From Gammaproteobacteria bacterium (GTDB taxonomy: Bacteria; Pseudomonadota; Gammaproteobacteria; Pseudomonadales; Cellvibrionaceae), in the NCBI GenBank assembly GCA_022600975.1, contig JAHZJJ010000021.1, positions 1 to 63,006 of the forward strand: a stretch of DNA of 63,006 nucleotides, in the 5' to 3' direction. Below the pieces are notes generated by a model. It was not told the DNA's origin and did no database searches. It saw nothing but the letters and a program-made list of their open reading frames with translations. The position numbers and the translations under genes were made by a program. Below, piece by piece: positions 50,409 through 61,412 of this stretch. Position 1 is the first letter of the stretch. Every line of letters begins with the position of its first letter.

Positions 50409-50547
50409 CTGCATCGACTCAATGTTTTGAGAAATTGTGAAGGGTAATTATGAGTAAGCTTTAGGCGCCCAAGTCACCTCTTGACTACCTTCATCTCGTT
50501 TGCAACTGGATGTAAATAGCTACAATATACGAATATTGGCCTATAAT

Positions 50548-50698
50548 CCTAGAAGCCGCAGTTGGGCGTGTGAAAGCTGTGTAAAATGATGATTTTTATA
50601 AATTTTTGGTCACCTTATTGGTGGTGAGAATTTTTTAAGATTTGTCTGATGTATCAAGAACTTGTGCAGGCTTGCGTGACGCAACTGTGGTTTCTAGG
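50548..50698. repeat. Dispersed palindromic repeat copy D, 151 bp, inverted relative to A
   Basis: CCTAGAAGCCGCAGTTG...CAACTGTGGTTTCTAGG; exact flanking direct repeat ATAAT (50543-50547 and 50699-50703). Confidence 0.85.
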
Positions 50699-50791
50699 AT
50701 AATCCATTGAAATGCTAGAAGGCCAGTATAAATGGGCTCTACTGCTAGAAGGATCGGCAATCAACGAGCGTTTTAACGGAGCATAGCTTCC

Positions 50792-51268
50792 ATGACGATA
50801 AGGAAAGCAATCGCCCTCATCTCCAGTCATATTGTGGTTGGCATCGCAGGCTTTGCGCTTGGTATCTACACATTACCCATAATAACTGCGCCTGAAGCTC
50901 CTTCTACCTCACAAATTGCTAAGATGGCTGATACAACGAAATACCGGGGGGTATTTAGAAAAAACCTTAAAGATAGTGATACCTTTCACTGGGGAGAGGG
51001 ACAGGTTTTTGTTAGCAATGACGCCATTGCTCTGGAAGGAAAATTGGCACCAGGGCCAGATTACAAGTTATACCTTGCCAAAGAGTTTGTTGAGACCGAA
51101 GAAAAGTTCAAAAAACTTAAACCTACTATGGTGCTAGTTGGCGATGTAAAAACTTTCAATAATTTTATCGTTCCTGTGCCCAGAAATATTAACGTTGCTG
51201 ATTACAATACAGTAATTATTTGGTGTGAGAGATTCAGCGAGTTTATTACCTCAGCAGAGTATCAATAA
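50792..51268 (+). CDS. DM13-domain protein, membrane anchored
   Basis: KLAPGPDYKLYLAKEFV...YNTVIIWCERFSEFITSAEYQ. Confidence 0.82.
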   Translation: MTIRKAIALISSHIVVGIAGFALGIYTLPIITAPEAPSTSQIAKMADTTKYRGVFRKNLKDSDTFHWGEGQVFVSNDAIALEGKLAPGPDYKLYLAKEFVETEEKFKKLKPTMVLVGDVKTFNNFIVPVPRNINVADYNTVIIWCERFSEFITSAEYQ

Positions 51269-51308
51269 ACTGTAAAAAGAAGTGCGCCGATTACACACTT
51301 CTGCCTCA

Positions 51309-52793
51309 TTAAGCGTTGTCCCCGTCGTTAAGCTTTTTGGCGTTGTCATTGCGTATCGAATGCAAATTTTGTAAATAGTGTTCGTCGACATCGCAGGTAA
51401 TATAATTGCCGTTAAATACCGAGCAATCAAAGGTTTCAATGTTGCTATTACCTTCCGCTGAGCAGGCCACTAAATCGTCTAGATCCTGGTAGATCAGCCA
51501 GTCGGCACCTATCTCTTTGCGTACCTCTTCGGTGGTGCGCCCATGGGCGACTAGTTCAGAGGCCGATGGCATATCAATACCGTAAACATTAGGAAACCGT
51601 ACCGCCGGTGCTGCGGTGGCAAAATATACTTTTGCGGCACCTGCTTCCCGCGCCATTTGAATAATTTGTTTGCAGGTTGTGCCACGAACAATGGAATCGT
51701 CTACTAACAATACATTTTTACCGCGAAACTCCAACTCAATAGGGTTTAACTTCTGACGTACGGATTTTTTGCGTTGTTTTTGTCCGGGCATAATAAAAGT
51801 GCGACCAATATAGCGGTTTTTGACCATACCTTCACGAAATTTCACCCCCAATTTGTAAGCTACACCCTGCCCGGCAGCACGGGAGGAGTCGGGGATCGGA
51901 ATCACTACATCAATATCGTGATGGGGTCGTTCACGGAGGATTTTAGCGGCTAAATGCTCACCCTGACGCAAGCGGGTTTTATGCATCGAAACACCATCTA
52001 TAATCGAATCCGGGCGGGCAAAATACACATGTTCAAAAATACAGGGATTTAGTTGCGGCCGCGTGCAGCACTGCTGGGTGTGCAGGGTGCCGTCAAGCTC
52101 GATATAAATGGCCTCACCCGGGGCAACATCGCGCACCAAGGTGTAACCGAGCACATCTAGCGCTACAGATTCAGAGGCAACCATATATTCGTAGCCCTTT
52201 GCAGTTTCACGTTTGCCATAGACCAGCGGGCGGATACCGTGGGGATCGCGAAAGGCGACAATTCCGTAGCCAACGATCATTGCTATACAGGCGTAGCCGC
52301 CGCGTACACGTCGATGCAGCACTTTCATAGCGGTAAAAATATCTTCCGCTTGAGGCTTTAATTTACCCAATTTATGCAATTCGTGAGCAAACACATTGAG
52401 TAGCAATTCGGAGTCGGAAGTCGTATTGATATGACGCAGATCCTGCTTGAAAATCTCTGCTGCCACTTCGTTGGTGTTGGTGAGATTGCCATTGTGGCTC
52501 ATGGCGATGCCGTAGGGGGCGTTGACATAGAAGGGTTGGGCGTTTTCGGGGCCAGAGTCACCAGCAGTAGGATAGCGTACATGGCCAATACCGAAATTAC
52601 CGGTCAGTCTATGCATGTCGCGAGAATGAAAGACGTCGCGCACCAAGCCGTTGTTTTTCTGTTGATTGAGGTGGTCGCCGTCGCAGGTGGCAATACCCGC
52701 TGCATCTTGGCCTCGGTGCTGCAATAGCGTGAGCGCATCATACAGCTGTAAATTGACATCACTTTTACCGACGATTCCAACAATACCACACAT
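51309..52793 (-). CDS. purF: Amidophosphoribosyltransferase
   Basis: [36 protein letters not shown]; PRTase motif [13 protein letters not shown]. Confidence 0.98.
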   Translation of the reverse strand: MCGIVGIVGKSDVNLQLYDALTLLQHRGQDAAGIATCDGDHLNQQKNNGLVRDVFHSRDMHRLTGNFGIGHVRYPTAGDSGPENAQPFYVNAPYGIAMSHNGNLTNTNEVAAEIFKQDLRHINTTSDSELLLNVFAHELHKLGKLKPQAEDIFTAMKVLHRRVRGGYACIAMIVGYGIVAFRDPHGIRPLVYGKRETAKGYEYMVASESVALDVLGYTLVRDVAPGEAIYIELDGTLHTQQCCTRPQLNPCIFEHVYFARPDSIIDGVSMHKTRLRQGEHLAAKILRERPHHDIDVVIPIPDSSRAAGQGVAYKLGVKFREGMVKNRYIGRTFIMPGQKQRKKSVRQKLNPIELEFRGKNVLLVDDSIVRGTTCKQIIQMAREAGAAKVYFATAAPAVRFPNVYGIDMPSASELVAHGRTTEEVRKEIGADWLIYQDLDDLVACSAEGNSNIETFDCSVFNGNYITCDVDEHYLQNLHSIRNDNAKKLNDGDNA

Positions 52794-52846
52794 ACTTCAT
52801 GATCCCAATTAGCTTGACGCGAGACAATTGTTTCGATTGCCGCGTA

Positions 52847-53344
52847 TTAATCAATTTGTGTTGCGAAGAATAATTTTAACTCTGACGCCAGATCGCGTGC
52901 GTGATCTTCAAAGTTGAGAAAAGAAGGGATCAACTTTGACTCCCACCACCAGGAGTTCTCTGTAACCGGTAGCAGCACCGGAGCAAAAATTAACAATACC
53001 AACACGACAATACTGCCGCGCAACAGGCCAAACACCATACCCAGCACCCGATCAGTGCCCGATAAGCCGGTAGCCGAGACGAAACTGGACAATAGTAGAT
53101 TGAGACCGGCACCTGCCAATAGGGTCGCTATAAACAGCATGGCAAAGGCAGCCAACTCTTGCAGCGCAGGCGTTTCCACGAGGTTGGAAAGCAGCGGTGC
53201 CAACTGCTGACGGAACATCATTGCCACGGCAAAGGCCGCAACCCAAGTCAGTAAAGACAGTACTTCGCGAACGAAGCCACGACTGAGGCCGATCAGTGTA
53301 GAAACGGCGATAAGTGCCAGAATGATCCAGTCAGCCCAATTCAT
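52847..53344 (-). CDS. cvpA: CvpA family membrane protein
   Basis: MNWADWIILALIAVSTLIGLSRGFVREVLSLLTWVAAF; upstream of purF. Confidence 0.93.
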   Translation of the reverse strand: MNWADWIILALIAVSTLIGLSRGFVREVLSLLTWVAAFAVAMMFRQQLAPLLSNLVETPALQELAAFAMLFIATLLAGAGLNLLLSSFVSATGLSGTDRVLGMVFGLLRGSIVVLVLLIFAPVLLPVTENSWWWESKLIPSFLNFEDHARDLASELKLFFATQID

Positions 53345-53445
53345 ACATCATTACCCTCGGTAGGGTGATCGCTGAGAAGAGCGCGCATTCTAACTTACCA
53401 CATTGGCGGCGTGAAGCAGTTCAGCCCAGAGGCCTGGAAACTGCA

Positions 53446-54021
53446 TTAGGTTTTAAAGCGCAATATCAGCGTTTGGGTATTGAGCAGTTGATCCAGCTTG
53501 GTTTTAACTGCTTCGGCATCGGTGCGGTTGATTTTAGGGCCAACAAAAACCCGAATAAACTCTCCCTTAGGTGTTTTGGCGACGCGAGTGTAAGCCCGGT
53601 AGCCTTCGTCCAGTAGGCGCGAGCGCAAGCGTTCGGCCTTAGCCTTTTGCTGATAGGATGCCACTTGCACCACCCAGGCCGTAGGTAAGCCCTGCTTGTC
53701 TAGGATAGGTTCATCGGTAGCTGTATCCAGATCTGGCGAATTCTTTGCGCTTTCGCTCGCAGAGGGGGGTTGGAACACTTCTGCCAGCGCCGGGGGGGGG
53801 GGGATACTTTCGTCGGCCACAGGCTCGTTAATCTCCACCTGTGGAATATCTGTGGGAGGTGGTATTTGAGTGGTAGTGTCAATGGTAAGTGCTTGCTCTC
53901 GGTCGAGCAGCGAAGGCAAAAAAATTACCGCCAATGCCACTAGTACCAGAGCGCCGACAATACGCTGTTTTACACCATCATTGAAGCGGCTTTTGATGCC
54001 CTCAGAGCCTTGGCTGGTCAT
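53446..54021 (-). CDS. SPOR-domain protein (DedD-like)
   Basis: GVKQRIVGALVLVALAVIFLPSLLD; C-terminal WVVQVASYQQKAKAERLRSRLLDEGYRAYTRV; operon position folC-dedD-cvpA. Confidence 0.88.
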   Translation of the reverse strand: MTSQGSEGIKSRFNDGVKQRIVGALVLVALAVIFLPSLLDREQALTIDTTTQIPPPTDIPQVEINEPVADESIPPPPALAEVFQPPSASESAKNSPDLDTATDEPILDKQGLPTAWVVQVASYQQKAKAERLRSRLLDEGYRAYTRVAKTPKGEFIRVFVGPKINRTDAEAVKTKLDQLLNTQTLILRFKT

Positions 54022-55270
54022 GCTTGTTTTCCCGTATAAGCTGTAATGCTTCAGCAACGGTAAAGAAAGAACCGAATACAAGCAACCGGTCTTCTGCACC
54101 AAGCTCTTTTAATGCCCTGGATAAAACGGTTGCCACTGCCTGGCAGGAACCTCTCAGTTGTTTGGCAATTGCTCCGGCTGCTCTCAATCCTTGACATAAC
54201 GCAGGGCCTTTGGCGGCCCTGGGGTTACCCGGCAGCTCAGCAGGATACCAATGTTCCACCAGCGGCATCAGCGGTGCCAGTAACCCCGGTAGATCCTTAT
54301 CATTCATGGCAGCCACTAAGGCATGGGTTTTGCCCGCTACCGGATTGGTCTGCAACCAAGTTGCCAGGTAACTGGCAGCCGCAGGATTGTGGCCTACGTC
54401 CAATATCAGCGTGCGGTTGTGCCACTGCAGTTGTTGGCAGCGGCCCGGCAGTTTGAGGTTGGCCAGGGCCTTAGATATTAGCCTCGTTTGCGGCAATGCC
54501 TCGAGAAGTTGTAATGCGGTTATCCCCGCGGCAACACTGGGCCCCGGTAGTGCCAATGGCGGTAATTCAAGCGTTAATCCCGCTGCTTCAAAGTTAAATG
54601 TTGTATTGTCGAGGGAGAAGTCGCGATTGATAAAAATACTGGGGCAGCTGAGACTGGGAGCGATCTCTTGTAATGACTGGGGGGGGTGGGGGTCGGCGCA
54701 TACAAACTGGGACGATTTGCGCAGAATCCCCGCTTTTTCTCGGCCAATGGTTTCGCGATCATTGCCCAGCCAGTCCTCATGGTCAATGGCCACGGAAGTA
54801 ATGATAGCGACCTGGGCATCGATGATATTAACTGCGTCCAGACGCCCGCCAAGACCGACCTCCAGTAGAGCAAATGCTACCTGTGCACGTTTAAATAACC
54901 ACAAAGCTGCCAGTGTAGTAAATTCAAAATAGGTCAAACTGATATTGCCACGCACGGCTTCAATGGCTTCAAATGCCGCCACTAATTGCCGTTCACTGAC
55001 CTCCTCGCCATCGATGCGCACCCGTTCGTTAAAGCGCAGCAGATGCGGCGAAGTGTAAGCTCCTACCGAGTGGCCAGCAGTTGTCAGCAGTACTTCCATT
55101 GTGGCAACACAGCTGCCTTTGCCGTTTGTGCCGGCAACGGTGATTACCTGTGGTGCCGGCGGCACAACGCCGAGCTTGTGGGCGACTGCGGCAACGCGTT
55201 GCAGACCGAGCTCTATTTCCGTAGGGTGCAGGCTTTCGAGACGGTTCAACCAGGATTGCAGATTTGACAT
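54002..55270 (-). CDS. folC: Bifunctional folylpolyglutamate/dihydrofolate synthase
   Basis: VITVAGTNGKGSCVATMEVLL, YTSPHLLRFNERVRIDGE, LILDVGHNPAAA. Confidence 0.97.
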   Translation of the reverse strand: MSNLQSWLNRLESLHPTEIELGLQRVAAVAHKLGVVPPAPQVITVAGTNGKGSCVATMEVLLTTAGHSVGAYTSPHLLRFNERVRIDGEEVSERQLVAAFEAIEAVRGNISLTYFEFTTLAALWLFKRAQVAFALLEVGLGGRLDAVNIIDAQVAIITSVAIDHEDWLGNDRETIGREKAGILRKSSQFVCADPHPPQSLQEIAPSLSCPSIFINRDFSLDNTTFNFEAAGLTLELPPLALPGPSVAAGITALQLLEALPQTRLISKALANLKLPGRCQQLQWHNRTLILDVGHNPAAASYLATWLQTNPVAGKTHALVAAMNDKDLPGLLAPLMPLVEHWYPAELPGNPRAAKGPALCQGLRAAGAIAKQLRGSCQAVATVLSRALKELGAEDRLLVFGSFFTVAEALQLIRENKHDQPRL

Positions 55271-55312
55271 GATAGATCAGCCACTCAAGTGGTTTAACGA
55301 GCCCAACAACGA

Positions 55313-56167
55313 TTAGCGCCCGGATAGTTTGCCCAGCAAACGGCTGATAGTATCGCGCATATTGGCGCGAGGAATAATCATATCGATGGCGCCATGCTCT
55401 AATAAAAACTCGCTGCGCTGAAAACCTTTTGGCAATTTCTGACGGATTGTCTGCTCAATAATATTTGGGCCGGCAAATCCTGCGCGCACGCCTGGTTCTG
55501 CGGCATTGATGTCTCCCAATAGTGCCAATGAAGCGGAGACACCACCGTATACTGGATCGGTCATTACCGAGATATAGGGTACGCCGGCCATCTTAAGTTT
55601 TTCCAGCACGGCGGAAGTTTTGGCCATTTGCATCAGTGAAATCAGCGCTTCTTGCATGCGCGCACCACCAGTGGCAGAAAAACACACCAATGGAATGCGT
55701 TCTTCAAGGGCCCTTTGTGCCGCGCGAGTAAAGCGTTCACCGACCACATAACCCATAGAACCACCGTGAAAGGCAAATTCGAAGGCCACAGTAACCAATG
55801 GGGCACCTTTAAGTTGGCCGTACATGGCGATTAGCGCATCTTTTTCACCAGTGACCTTTTGTGCTTGAGTAAGTCGATCTTTATATTTTTTGGTGTCTTT
55901 GAATTTCAGGCGGTCTATTGGTAACACATCGGTGGCCAATTCTTCGCGCCCCTGTTCATCGAGGAAGATATCCAGGCGGCGGCGTGCACCAATGCGGAAA
56001 TGGTTGTTACATTTGGGGCATACATCTAGATTGCGTTCCAATTCTGGTAGATACAGTTGTGCATCGCACTTGACGCATTTTTTCCATACACCTTCGGGAA
56101 CTTTACTGCTTCCAGCGCGGCGCTCGGCACGGATCACAGCGGGGACAATTTTTTCTAACCAACTCAT
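55313..56167 (-). CDS. accD: Acetyl-CoA carboxylase carboxyltransferase beta subunit
   Basis: [17 protein letters not shown]; zinc ribbon [23 protein letters not shown]. Confidence 0.98.
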   Translation of the reverse strand: MSWLEKIVPAVIRAERRAGSSKVPEGVWKKCVKCDAQLYLPELERNLDVCPKCNNHFRIGARRRLDIFLDEQGREELATDVLPIDRLKFKDTKKYKDRLTQAQKVTGEKDALIAMYGQLKGAPLVTVAFEFAFHGGSMGYVVGERFTRAAQRALEERIPLVCFSATGGARMQEALISLMQMAKTSAVLEKLKMAGVPYISVMTDPVYGGVSASLALLGDINAAEPGVRAGFAGPNIIEQTIRQKLPKGFQRSEFLLEHGAIDMIIPRANMRDTISRLLGKLSGR

Positions 56168-56211
56168 TTTGTTACCAGAACTTTCTGCTTTTGCCGGGTA
56201 GTTAACTCTAA

Positions 56212-56270
56212 CCTAGAAACCACAGTCTGGCACGCAAAAGCTGTGTAGCTTATTAGTGTACCCGACCCAT
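56212..56270. repeat. Dispersed palindromic repeat copy E: solo end only
   Basis: CCTAGAAACCACAGTCTGGCACGCAAAAGCTGTGTAGCTTATTAGTGTACCCG matches conserved end of other copies; bracketed by TTAACTCTA at 56202 and 56271. Confidence 0.7.
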
Positions 56271-56336
56271 TTAACTCTACATAAACATACCCAAAGGTAT
56301 GCTTCAAGCATCATTTTAGCCTTCACGACTCAAAGG

Positions 56337-56368
56337 CAACCGGATTAGCTGCGCGACGCAGCCGGTTG
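56337..56368 (-). terminator. Strong hairpin downstream of trpA
   Basis: CAACCG-gatta-GCTGCG-cga-CGCAGC-CGGTTG. Confidence 0.55.
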
Positions 56369-56382
56369 ATTGCTTTATTGTA

Positions 56383-57198
56383 CTATCTGTCTAACGCTGT
56401 GCGTATTTCATTGGTAATGATGCCGATTCGATCCTGTGCAGCTACATCATTCTCAGCATTGCCGATTGCGGCAACTAGCACGCTGCCCACCACGGCGCCG
56501 TCTCCATGGGCACTGGCGGCTCGTGCTGAAGCGCCATCTTTAATGCCAAAACCGACACATAAGGGCAAATCCGTATGCTGACGAATACGGGTTAGATGTT
56601 CAGCCACACTATCCGGATTCAGATGCCCTGCTCCGGTCACACCGGTAAGTGACACATAGTAGATAAAGCCACTTGCCAAGCGAGTGACTGCGGCAATGCG
56701 AGCGTCGCTGGTGGTGGGGGTCAACAAAAAAATATTGTGTAAATCGCGTTTTTTTAGTAATTGATTAAGGGGTTCAGCTTCTTCTGCGGGCAAATCAACC
56801 GTCAGTGCACCATCCACTCCGGCTGTAGCCATCCCATCGGCAAATACTTCGGCGCCCATTCTCTCTATGGGATTGGCGTAGCCCATCAGGATAACTGGTG
56901 TATTTTGATCTTGTTGACGAAATTCTTCGACCAGCTTTAGGCAACGGCGCAACGAGGTTTTGTTGGCCAGGGCGCGTTCGTGCGCTCGTTGGATTACTGG
57001 GCCTTCCGCCATTGGGTCGGAAAAAGGCACCCCCAGTTCAATTAGGTCGGTACCGCTGCTTACCAATTGGTGCATCAGCGCAACGGTATTATCGCCATCA
57101 CCGGCAACAATATAGCTAACCAATGCTTTGCGCCCGCTACTGCGCAGCGCGGCAAAGCGTATATCGATACGGTTTTTTAATGAAGTATTTTCCGTCAC
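56383..57198 (-). CDS. trpA: Tryptophan synthase alpha chain
   Basis: DLIELGVPFSDPMAEGPVIQRAHERAL, YYVSLTGVTGAG. Confidence 0.98.
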   Translation of the reverse strand: MTENTSLKNRIDIRFAALRSSGRKALVSYIVAGDGDNTVALMHQLVSSGTDLIELGVPFSDPMAEGPVIQRAHERALANKTSLRRCLKLVEEFRQQDQNTPVILMGYANPIERMGAEVFADGMATAGVDGALTVDLPAEEAEPLNQLLKKRDLHNIFLLTPTTSDARIAAVTRLASGFIYYVSLTGVTGAGHLNPDSVAEHLTRIRQHTDLPLCVGFGIKDGASARAASAHGDGAVVGSVLVAAIGNAENDVAAQDRIGIITNEIRTALDR

Positions 57199-57208
57199 GA
57201 TCGCGCTC

Positions 57209-58474
57209 CTAAATTTCTATGCCATCGATGGCGGCAACGGTAAAAATATCTTTATCACCACGACCGGAAAGATTGACCACAATATGCTGCTCACGAGACA
57301 TCTGCATCGCCAACTTGAAGCTGTAAGCCAGCGCGTGGCTAGATTCCAATGCAGGCAAAATACCTTCATTGTGGGTAAGCTTGCGAAATGCCGCCAGCGC
57401 CTCTTGATCATCGGCAGTGACATAGCGTACACGGCCGATATCTTTTAGCCAGGCATGTTCCGGCCCCACGCCGGGGTAATCGAGCCCGGCAGAAACTGAG
57501 TGCGTGGGGCTAATCTGGCCGTCTTCATCTTCCATCAGATAGGTGCGATTGCCGTGCAGAATACCAGGCACGCCGGTATTGAGTGGTGCCGCATGACGGC
57601 CGCTGTCGAGCCCTTCGCCACCCGCTTCAACCCCATACATCGCCACTGTACTATCTGTCAGAAAGGGGTGAAATAGGCCGATAGCATTGGAACCGCCGCC
57701 AACACAGGCAACCAGAGCATCGGGCAACTGGCCAAATTGAGTCAAGCATTGCCGTCGCGCTTCGCGACCGATAATTGTGTTGAAATCTCTAACCAGTTGC
57801 GGGTAGGGGTGAGGGCCGGCAACGGTGCCGATAATGTAGAAGGTGTCTTCTACATTGGTCACCCAGTCTCGCATGGCTTCGTTCATAGCGTCTTTGAGGG
57901 TTTTGGAGCCAGATTCAACCGGTACCACTGTGGCCCCGAGTAATTTCATACGGTAAACATTGGGGGATTGGCGGGCGACATCTTCGGCACCCATATAGAC
58001 CACACATTCCAGGCCCAGCCGTGCGGCCACCGTCGCTGTGGCGACACCGTGTTGGCCAGCGCCGGTTTCGGCAATGACACGGCGTTTGCCACTGCGCTTA
58101 GCTAACAGTGCCTGCCCAACAGTGTTATTTATCTTGTGTGCACCGGTGTGGTTGAGATCTTCGCGCTTAAGCCAGATTTTCGCGCCCCCTACCTCTGCAG
58201 TGAGTCGCTCGGCCAGATACAATGGAGATGGGCGGCCGACATAGTGCGCTAGATCATAATCAAATGCCGCTTGAAATTCGGGGTCAGCTTTCAGCTGCTG
58301 ATACATTCGCTGTAATTCATCCAAAGCGCTGATTAAAGTTTCGGACACAAAGCGGCCGCCGTAGGAGCCATAGTGACCGCCGGTATCGGGAAAGGCTTGA
58401 TAATCTATCGATTGGCGTTCTGTCTCTTGCTTTGACAGCCGCGCTACATCCCGGCTCGCGGGTAATTCACTCAT
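57209..58474 (-). CDS. trpB: Tryptophan synthase beta chain
   Basis: [46 protein letters not shown]. Confidence 0.99.
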   Translation of the reverse strand: MSELPASRDVARLSKQETERQSIDYQAFPDTGGHYGSYGGRFVSETLISALDELQRMYQQLKADPEFQAAFDYDLAHYVGRPSPLYLAERLTAEVGGAKIWLKREDLNHTGAHKINNTVGQALLAKRSGKRRVIAETGAGQHGVATATVAARLGLECVVYMGAEDVARQSPNVYRMKLLGATVVPVESGSKTLKDAMNEAMRDWVTNVEDTFYIIGTVAGPHPYPQLVRDFNTIIGREARRQCLTQFGQLPDALVACVGGGSNAIGLFHPFLTDSTVAMYGVEAGGEGLDSGRHAAPLNTGVPGILHGNRTYLMEDEDGQISPTHSVSAGLDYPGVGPEHAWLKDIGRVRYVTADDQEALAAFRKLTHNEGILPALESSHALAYSFKLAMQMSREQHIVVNLSGRGDKDIFTVAAIDGIEI

Positions 58475-58529
58475 CTGTTAAATTCCTTTCGCTGTTGTGC
58501 CTGTAAACTTCTACGTAGTGGCAATCAGC

Positions 58530-59141
58530 CTAGTGCGCTTTGGCTGCGGTAATAAAATCATGCACTTTTTGTGGATCTTTACATCCCGGTGACATTTCCA
58601 CACCACCGCTGACATCGACGGCCTGTGGTTTGGCGCTGGCAATGGCTTGTGCTACATTTTTCTCAGTCAAGCCGCCAGCCAATAGGATTGAATGGCCACT
58701 ATTTTGAGGTACGCGCTGCCAGTCAAAAACCGCACCTGTACCACCGGGGACACCAGGACGATAAGCATCCAGCAAAAATCCCCGCGCCCGTGGGTACTGG
58801 GCCATGGCGGCCAGTGGTTCAAACGCTGGCTTCATGGCAAATGCTTTGATATAAGGGCGCTGAAACTGATCACAATAAGTAGCCGTTTCATCGCCGTGAA
58901 ACTGCAGTAAATTGAGAGGCACCTGTGCCAATACCCGTTGTACCAGTGACGGCTTTGCATTAACAAAGAGCCCGGTTAGGGTCACAAATGGGGGTACTGC
59001 TGCGGCAACTTGTTGAGCCTGGTCAATGGAAATATGACGTGGGCTGGGGGGGTAAAACACCAAGCCCAGAGCATCGGCCCCCGCTTCAATGACCACTTGG
59101 GCATCCTCAGGAGTGGTGATACCACAAATTTTCACACGCAT
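58530..59141 (-). CDS. trpF: Phosphoribosylanthranilate isomerase
   Basis: VKICGITTPEDAQVVIEAGADALGLVFYPPSPRHI. Confidence 0.98.
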   Translation of the reverse strand: MRVKICGITTPEDAQVVIEAGADALGLVFYPPSPRHISIDQAQQVAAAVPPFVTLTGLFVNAKPSLVQRVLAQVPLNLLQFHGDETATYCDQFQRPYIKAFAMKPAFEPLAAMAQYPRARGFLLDAYRPGVPGGTGAVFDWQRVPQNSGHSILLAGGLTEKNVAQAIASAKPQAVDVSGGVEMSPGCKDPQKVHDFITAAKAH

Positions 59142-59286
59142 AATAGAGCCAAAGCTTTTAGTAGCCGCCTATTGTAGCGCTTATATACATAAACTTTCAG
59201 TACTCTTAGCTCCCACGAAAGGCGATATCGGTTAAAAGGGCGGTAAATACGCACATGAACCACGCGGTTGGATTTGTTGTTGCTGA

Positions 59287-60168
59287 TTAGGCGGGCCCAA
59301 TTGCTCCTAAAGGCAAGGGCACCAGTAGCGGTCCAGGCGCCATTTCGGGCAAGGGAAACTCAGAGGGATACTTTACTTGTACCAGATACAAGCCATAGGG
59401 CGGTGCAGTAACGCCTCCGAGCCTGCGGTCGCGAGCTTCCAGTACTTCTTTGGCCCATTCGGGCTCGCGCTCCCCGCGACCAATAGACATCAGCACGCCG
59501 ACGATATTGCGCACCATATGATGTAAAAATGCTGAGGCGCTACATTCAAGTACAATTAGTTCCCCGACACGCGCAATATCCAAACGCATCAGTTGGCGCA
59601 CAGGAGTTTTGGCTTGGCACTGACTGGCCCTGAAGCTACTGAAATCGTGTGTACCAATTAAGTGGCGAGCACCGGCGCGCATGGCTTCTAGGTTTAAAGC
59701 GTACTGAGTCCAGGTGACCTCCTTGGCGGCCTGCGCTGAGCGGGTGGGGGCACTGTGAATCAGATAGCGATAACTGCGTTCACAGGCGCTGAAGCGCGCG
59801 TGAAATTGCGCCGGCATCTGCCGCGACCAACGCACACGAATGGCGTCCGGCAAGCGAGTATTGACACCTTGCACCCAAGCCCGTTCGGGTCGCACTACAT
59901 CCGTATCAAAATGCACCACCTGGTTAGAGGAGTGGACCCCGGAATCGGTGCGGCCCGCACAGACCAGAGTAACTGGCTGCGCGGCAATATCGGACAGAGC
60001 AGTTTCCAGTATGCCTTGTACGGTGCGCGCTGAAGTTTTCTGTTTTTGAAAACCGTGCAGTGCTGTGCCGCAATAGGCAACACCGAGGGCTATTCTCCGC
60101 ACGCCTGCGGGTAATGCCTCCCCCTTGGGCACCTCGCCATTGGGTTTGTAGTGATATTCTTTGATCAT
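59287..60168 (-). CDS. truA: tRNA pseudouridine(38-40) synthase TruA
   Basis: CAGRTDSGVHSSNQVVHFDT; FLHHMVRNIVGVLM; start uncertain (ORF opens at 60201). Confidence 0.97.
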   Translation of the reverse strand: MIKEYHYKPNGEVPKGEALPAGVRRIALGVAYCGTALHGFQKQKTSARTVQGILETALSDIAAQPVTLVCAGRTDSGVHSSNQVVHFDTDVVRPERAWVQGVNTRLPDAIRVRWSRQMPAQFHARFSACERSYRYLIHSAPTRSAQAAKEVTWTQYALNLEAMRAGARHLIGTHDFSSFRASQCQAKTPVRQLMRLDIARVGELIVLECSASAFLHHMVRNIVGVLMSIGRGEREPEWAKEVLEARDRRLGGVTAPPYGLYLVQVKYPSEFPLPEMAPGPLLVPLPLGAIGPA

Positions 60169-60632
60169 AGTGAAAGAGAGCTGTGCATTTTGGCCTCGCA
60201 TTACCGCTATTAATGACCAGTTTGTGTTGTCCCAGTAGCGTCTGCACTATACCGTAATGCAAGACCATTTTATGTCTCAAAGCGCTTCAATAACCTGTGC
60301 TTGGTAGCGGGTACCGGCATTTATTTTTGCGCTTCTTCGAAATTGAGTTCGATGATTTAGATGTCAGTGTAACCATTGTAAGCGAAGCGTGCAGGTAAAA
60401 AAATAGCCGCCTACTTATACAGAAATGGCGTTTGCTGGTATATAGAGAAGTTGCTTGGGAGGCAGGATTTTTCTAAACGTGCAGTTGTAGCATGTTTATG
60501 CTTTGCGTAGAGTTCTATCGCAAAGGTGCCGATGTTAGAGTAGCAGCGGTTGCCATCGCTAGCTGCGAAAATCCAATCGTAATCATCATGTCCAATCACT
60601 TTTATTTGTGTTAGTACTCAAGGAAAATCCCT

Positions 60633-61235
60633 GTGAAGCTTTACTATTCCCCCGGTGCCTGTTCTCTCTGGCCTCATATTGTTGCTCGCGAGGCAGGCTT
60701 GGATGTCGCACTATGCAAGGTAAATTTGAAAAGCCATCAGCTGGAAGATGGCAGTAATTTTTTTGATATCAACCCCAAGGGATCTGTCCCGGCGTTGCAA
60801 TTAGAAACTGGCGAAATACTCACCGAAGGCCTGGCAGTAGCACAGTTTCTGGCAGAACAAAATCCCGCCGCCAACTTGATGCCCGAGCCCGGCAGCATGG
60901 CCTACTATCGCTTGCTGGAGTGGGTGAACTTTTTTTCCAGTGAAGTGCATAAGTCCTTTGTGCCATTTTTTTGGCAGGGCAGCGATGCTGAAAAGGCAGC
61001 AGCGATGGAAACATTGCATAAGTACTTTAGTTATATAGAAAAGCAACTAACCGGAGACTACTTGCTCGGCAATCAGCTTTCCATTGCTGACGCCTATCTG
61101 TTTGTTATTGATCGCTGGAATGGTGTGAGTGGAGTGGATACCAGCGCCTGGCGGAATTTAACAGCATTCAGTGAGCGTTTAGCCGAGCGACCTGCAGTGC
61201 ATGATGCATTGAAAGCGGAAGGTCTGCTGGATTAG
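60633..61235 (+). CDS. Glutathione S-transferase
   Basis: MKLYYSPGACSLWPHIVAREAGLDV; PKGSVPALQLETGEILTEGLAVAQFLAE. Confidence 0.93.
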   Translation: MKLYYSPGACSLWPHIVAREAGLDVALCKVNLKSHQLEDGSNFFDINPKGSVPALQLETGEILTEGLAVAQFLAEQNPAANLMPEPGSMAYYRLLEWVNFFSSEVHKSFVPFFWQGSDAEKAAAMETLHKYFSYIEKQLTGDYLLGNQLSIADAYLFVIDRWNGVSGVDTSAWRNLTAFSERLAERPAVHDALKAEGLLD

Positions 61236-61412
61236 TAGCTTCTACAGTTATCTAATGTAGAAACTTAGCTACTTCGATGAACTTGTGGCCTACAGGCTTG
61301 GCCGCAAGGTGGTTGACATAAACCATTGAAGTTTAGGTTGTATTTAAATCATGCAATCGCAAATGCTATGGCGTCTATTAAAGAGGTCGCCCAGAGCGTC
61401 AACTGTTTTGGA

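Noticed and set aside
54679-54692. G8-T-G5 run inside folC
   Set aside because: Shorter, interrupted tract in an essential-type gene; unlikely phase-variation site.
51309-60168. purF-cvpA-SPOR-folC-accD-trpABF-truA cluster as an unusual operon
   Set aside because: This order is the ordinary conserved arrangement in many gammaproteobacteria.
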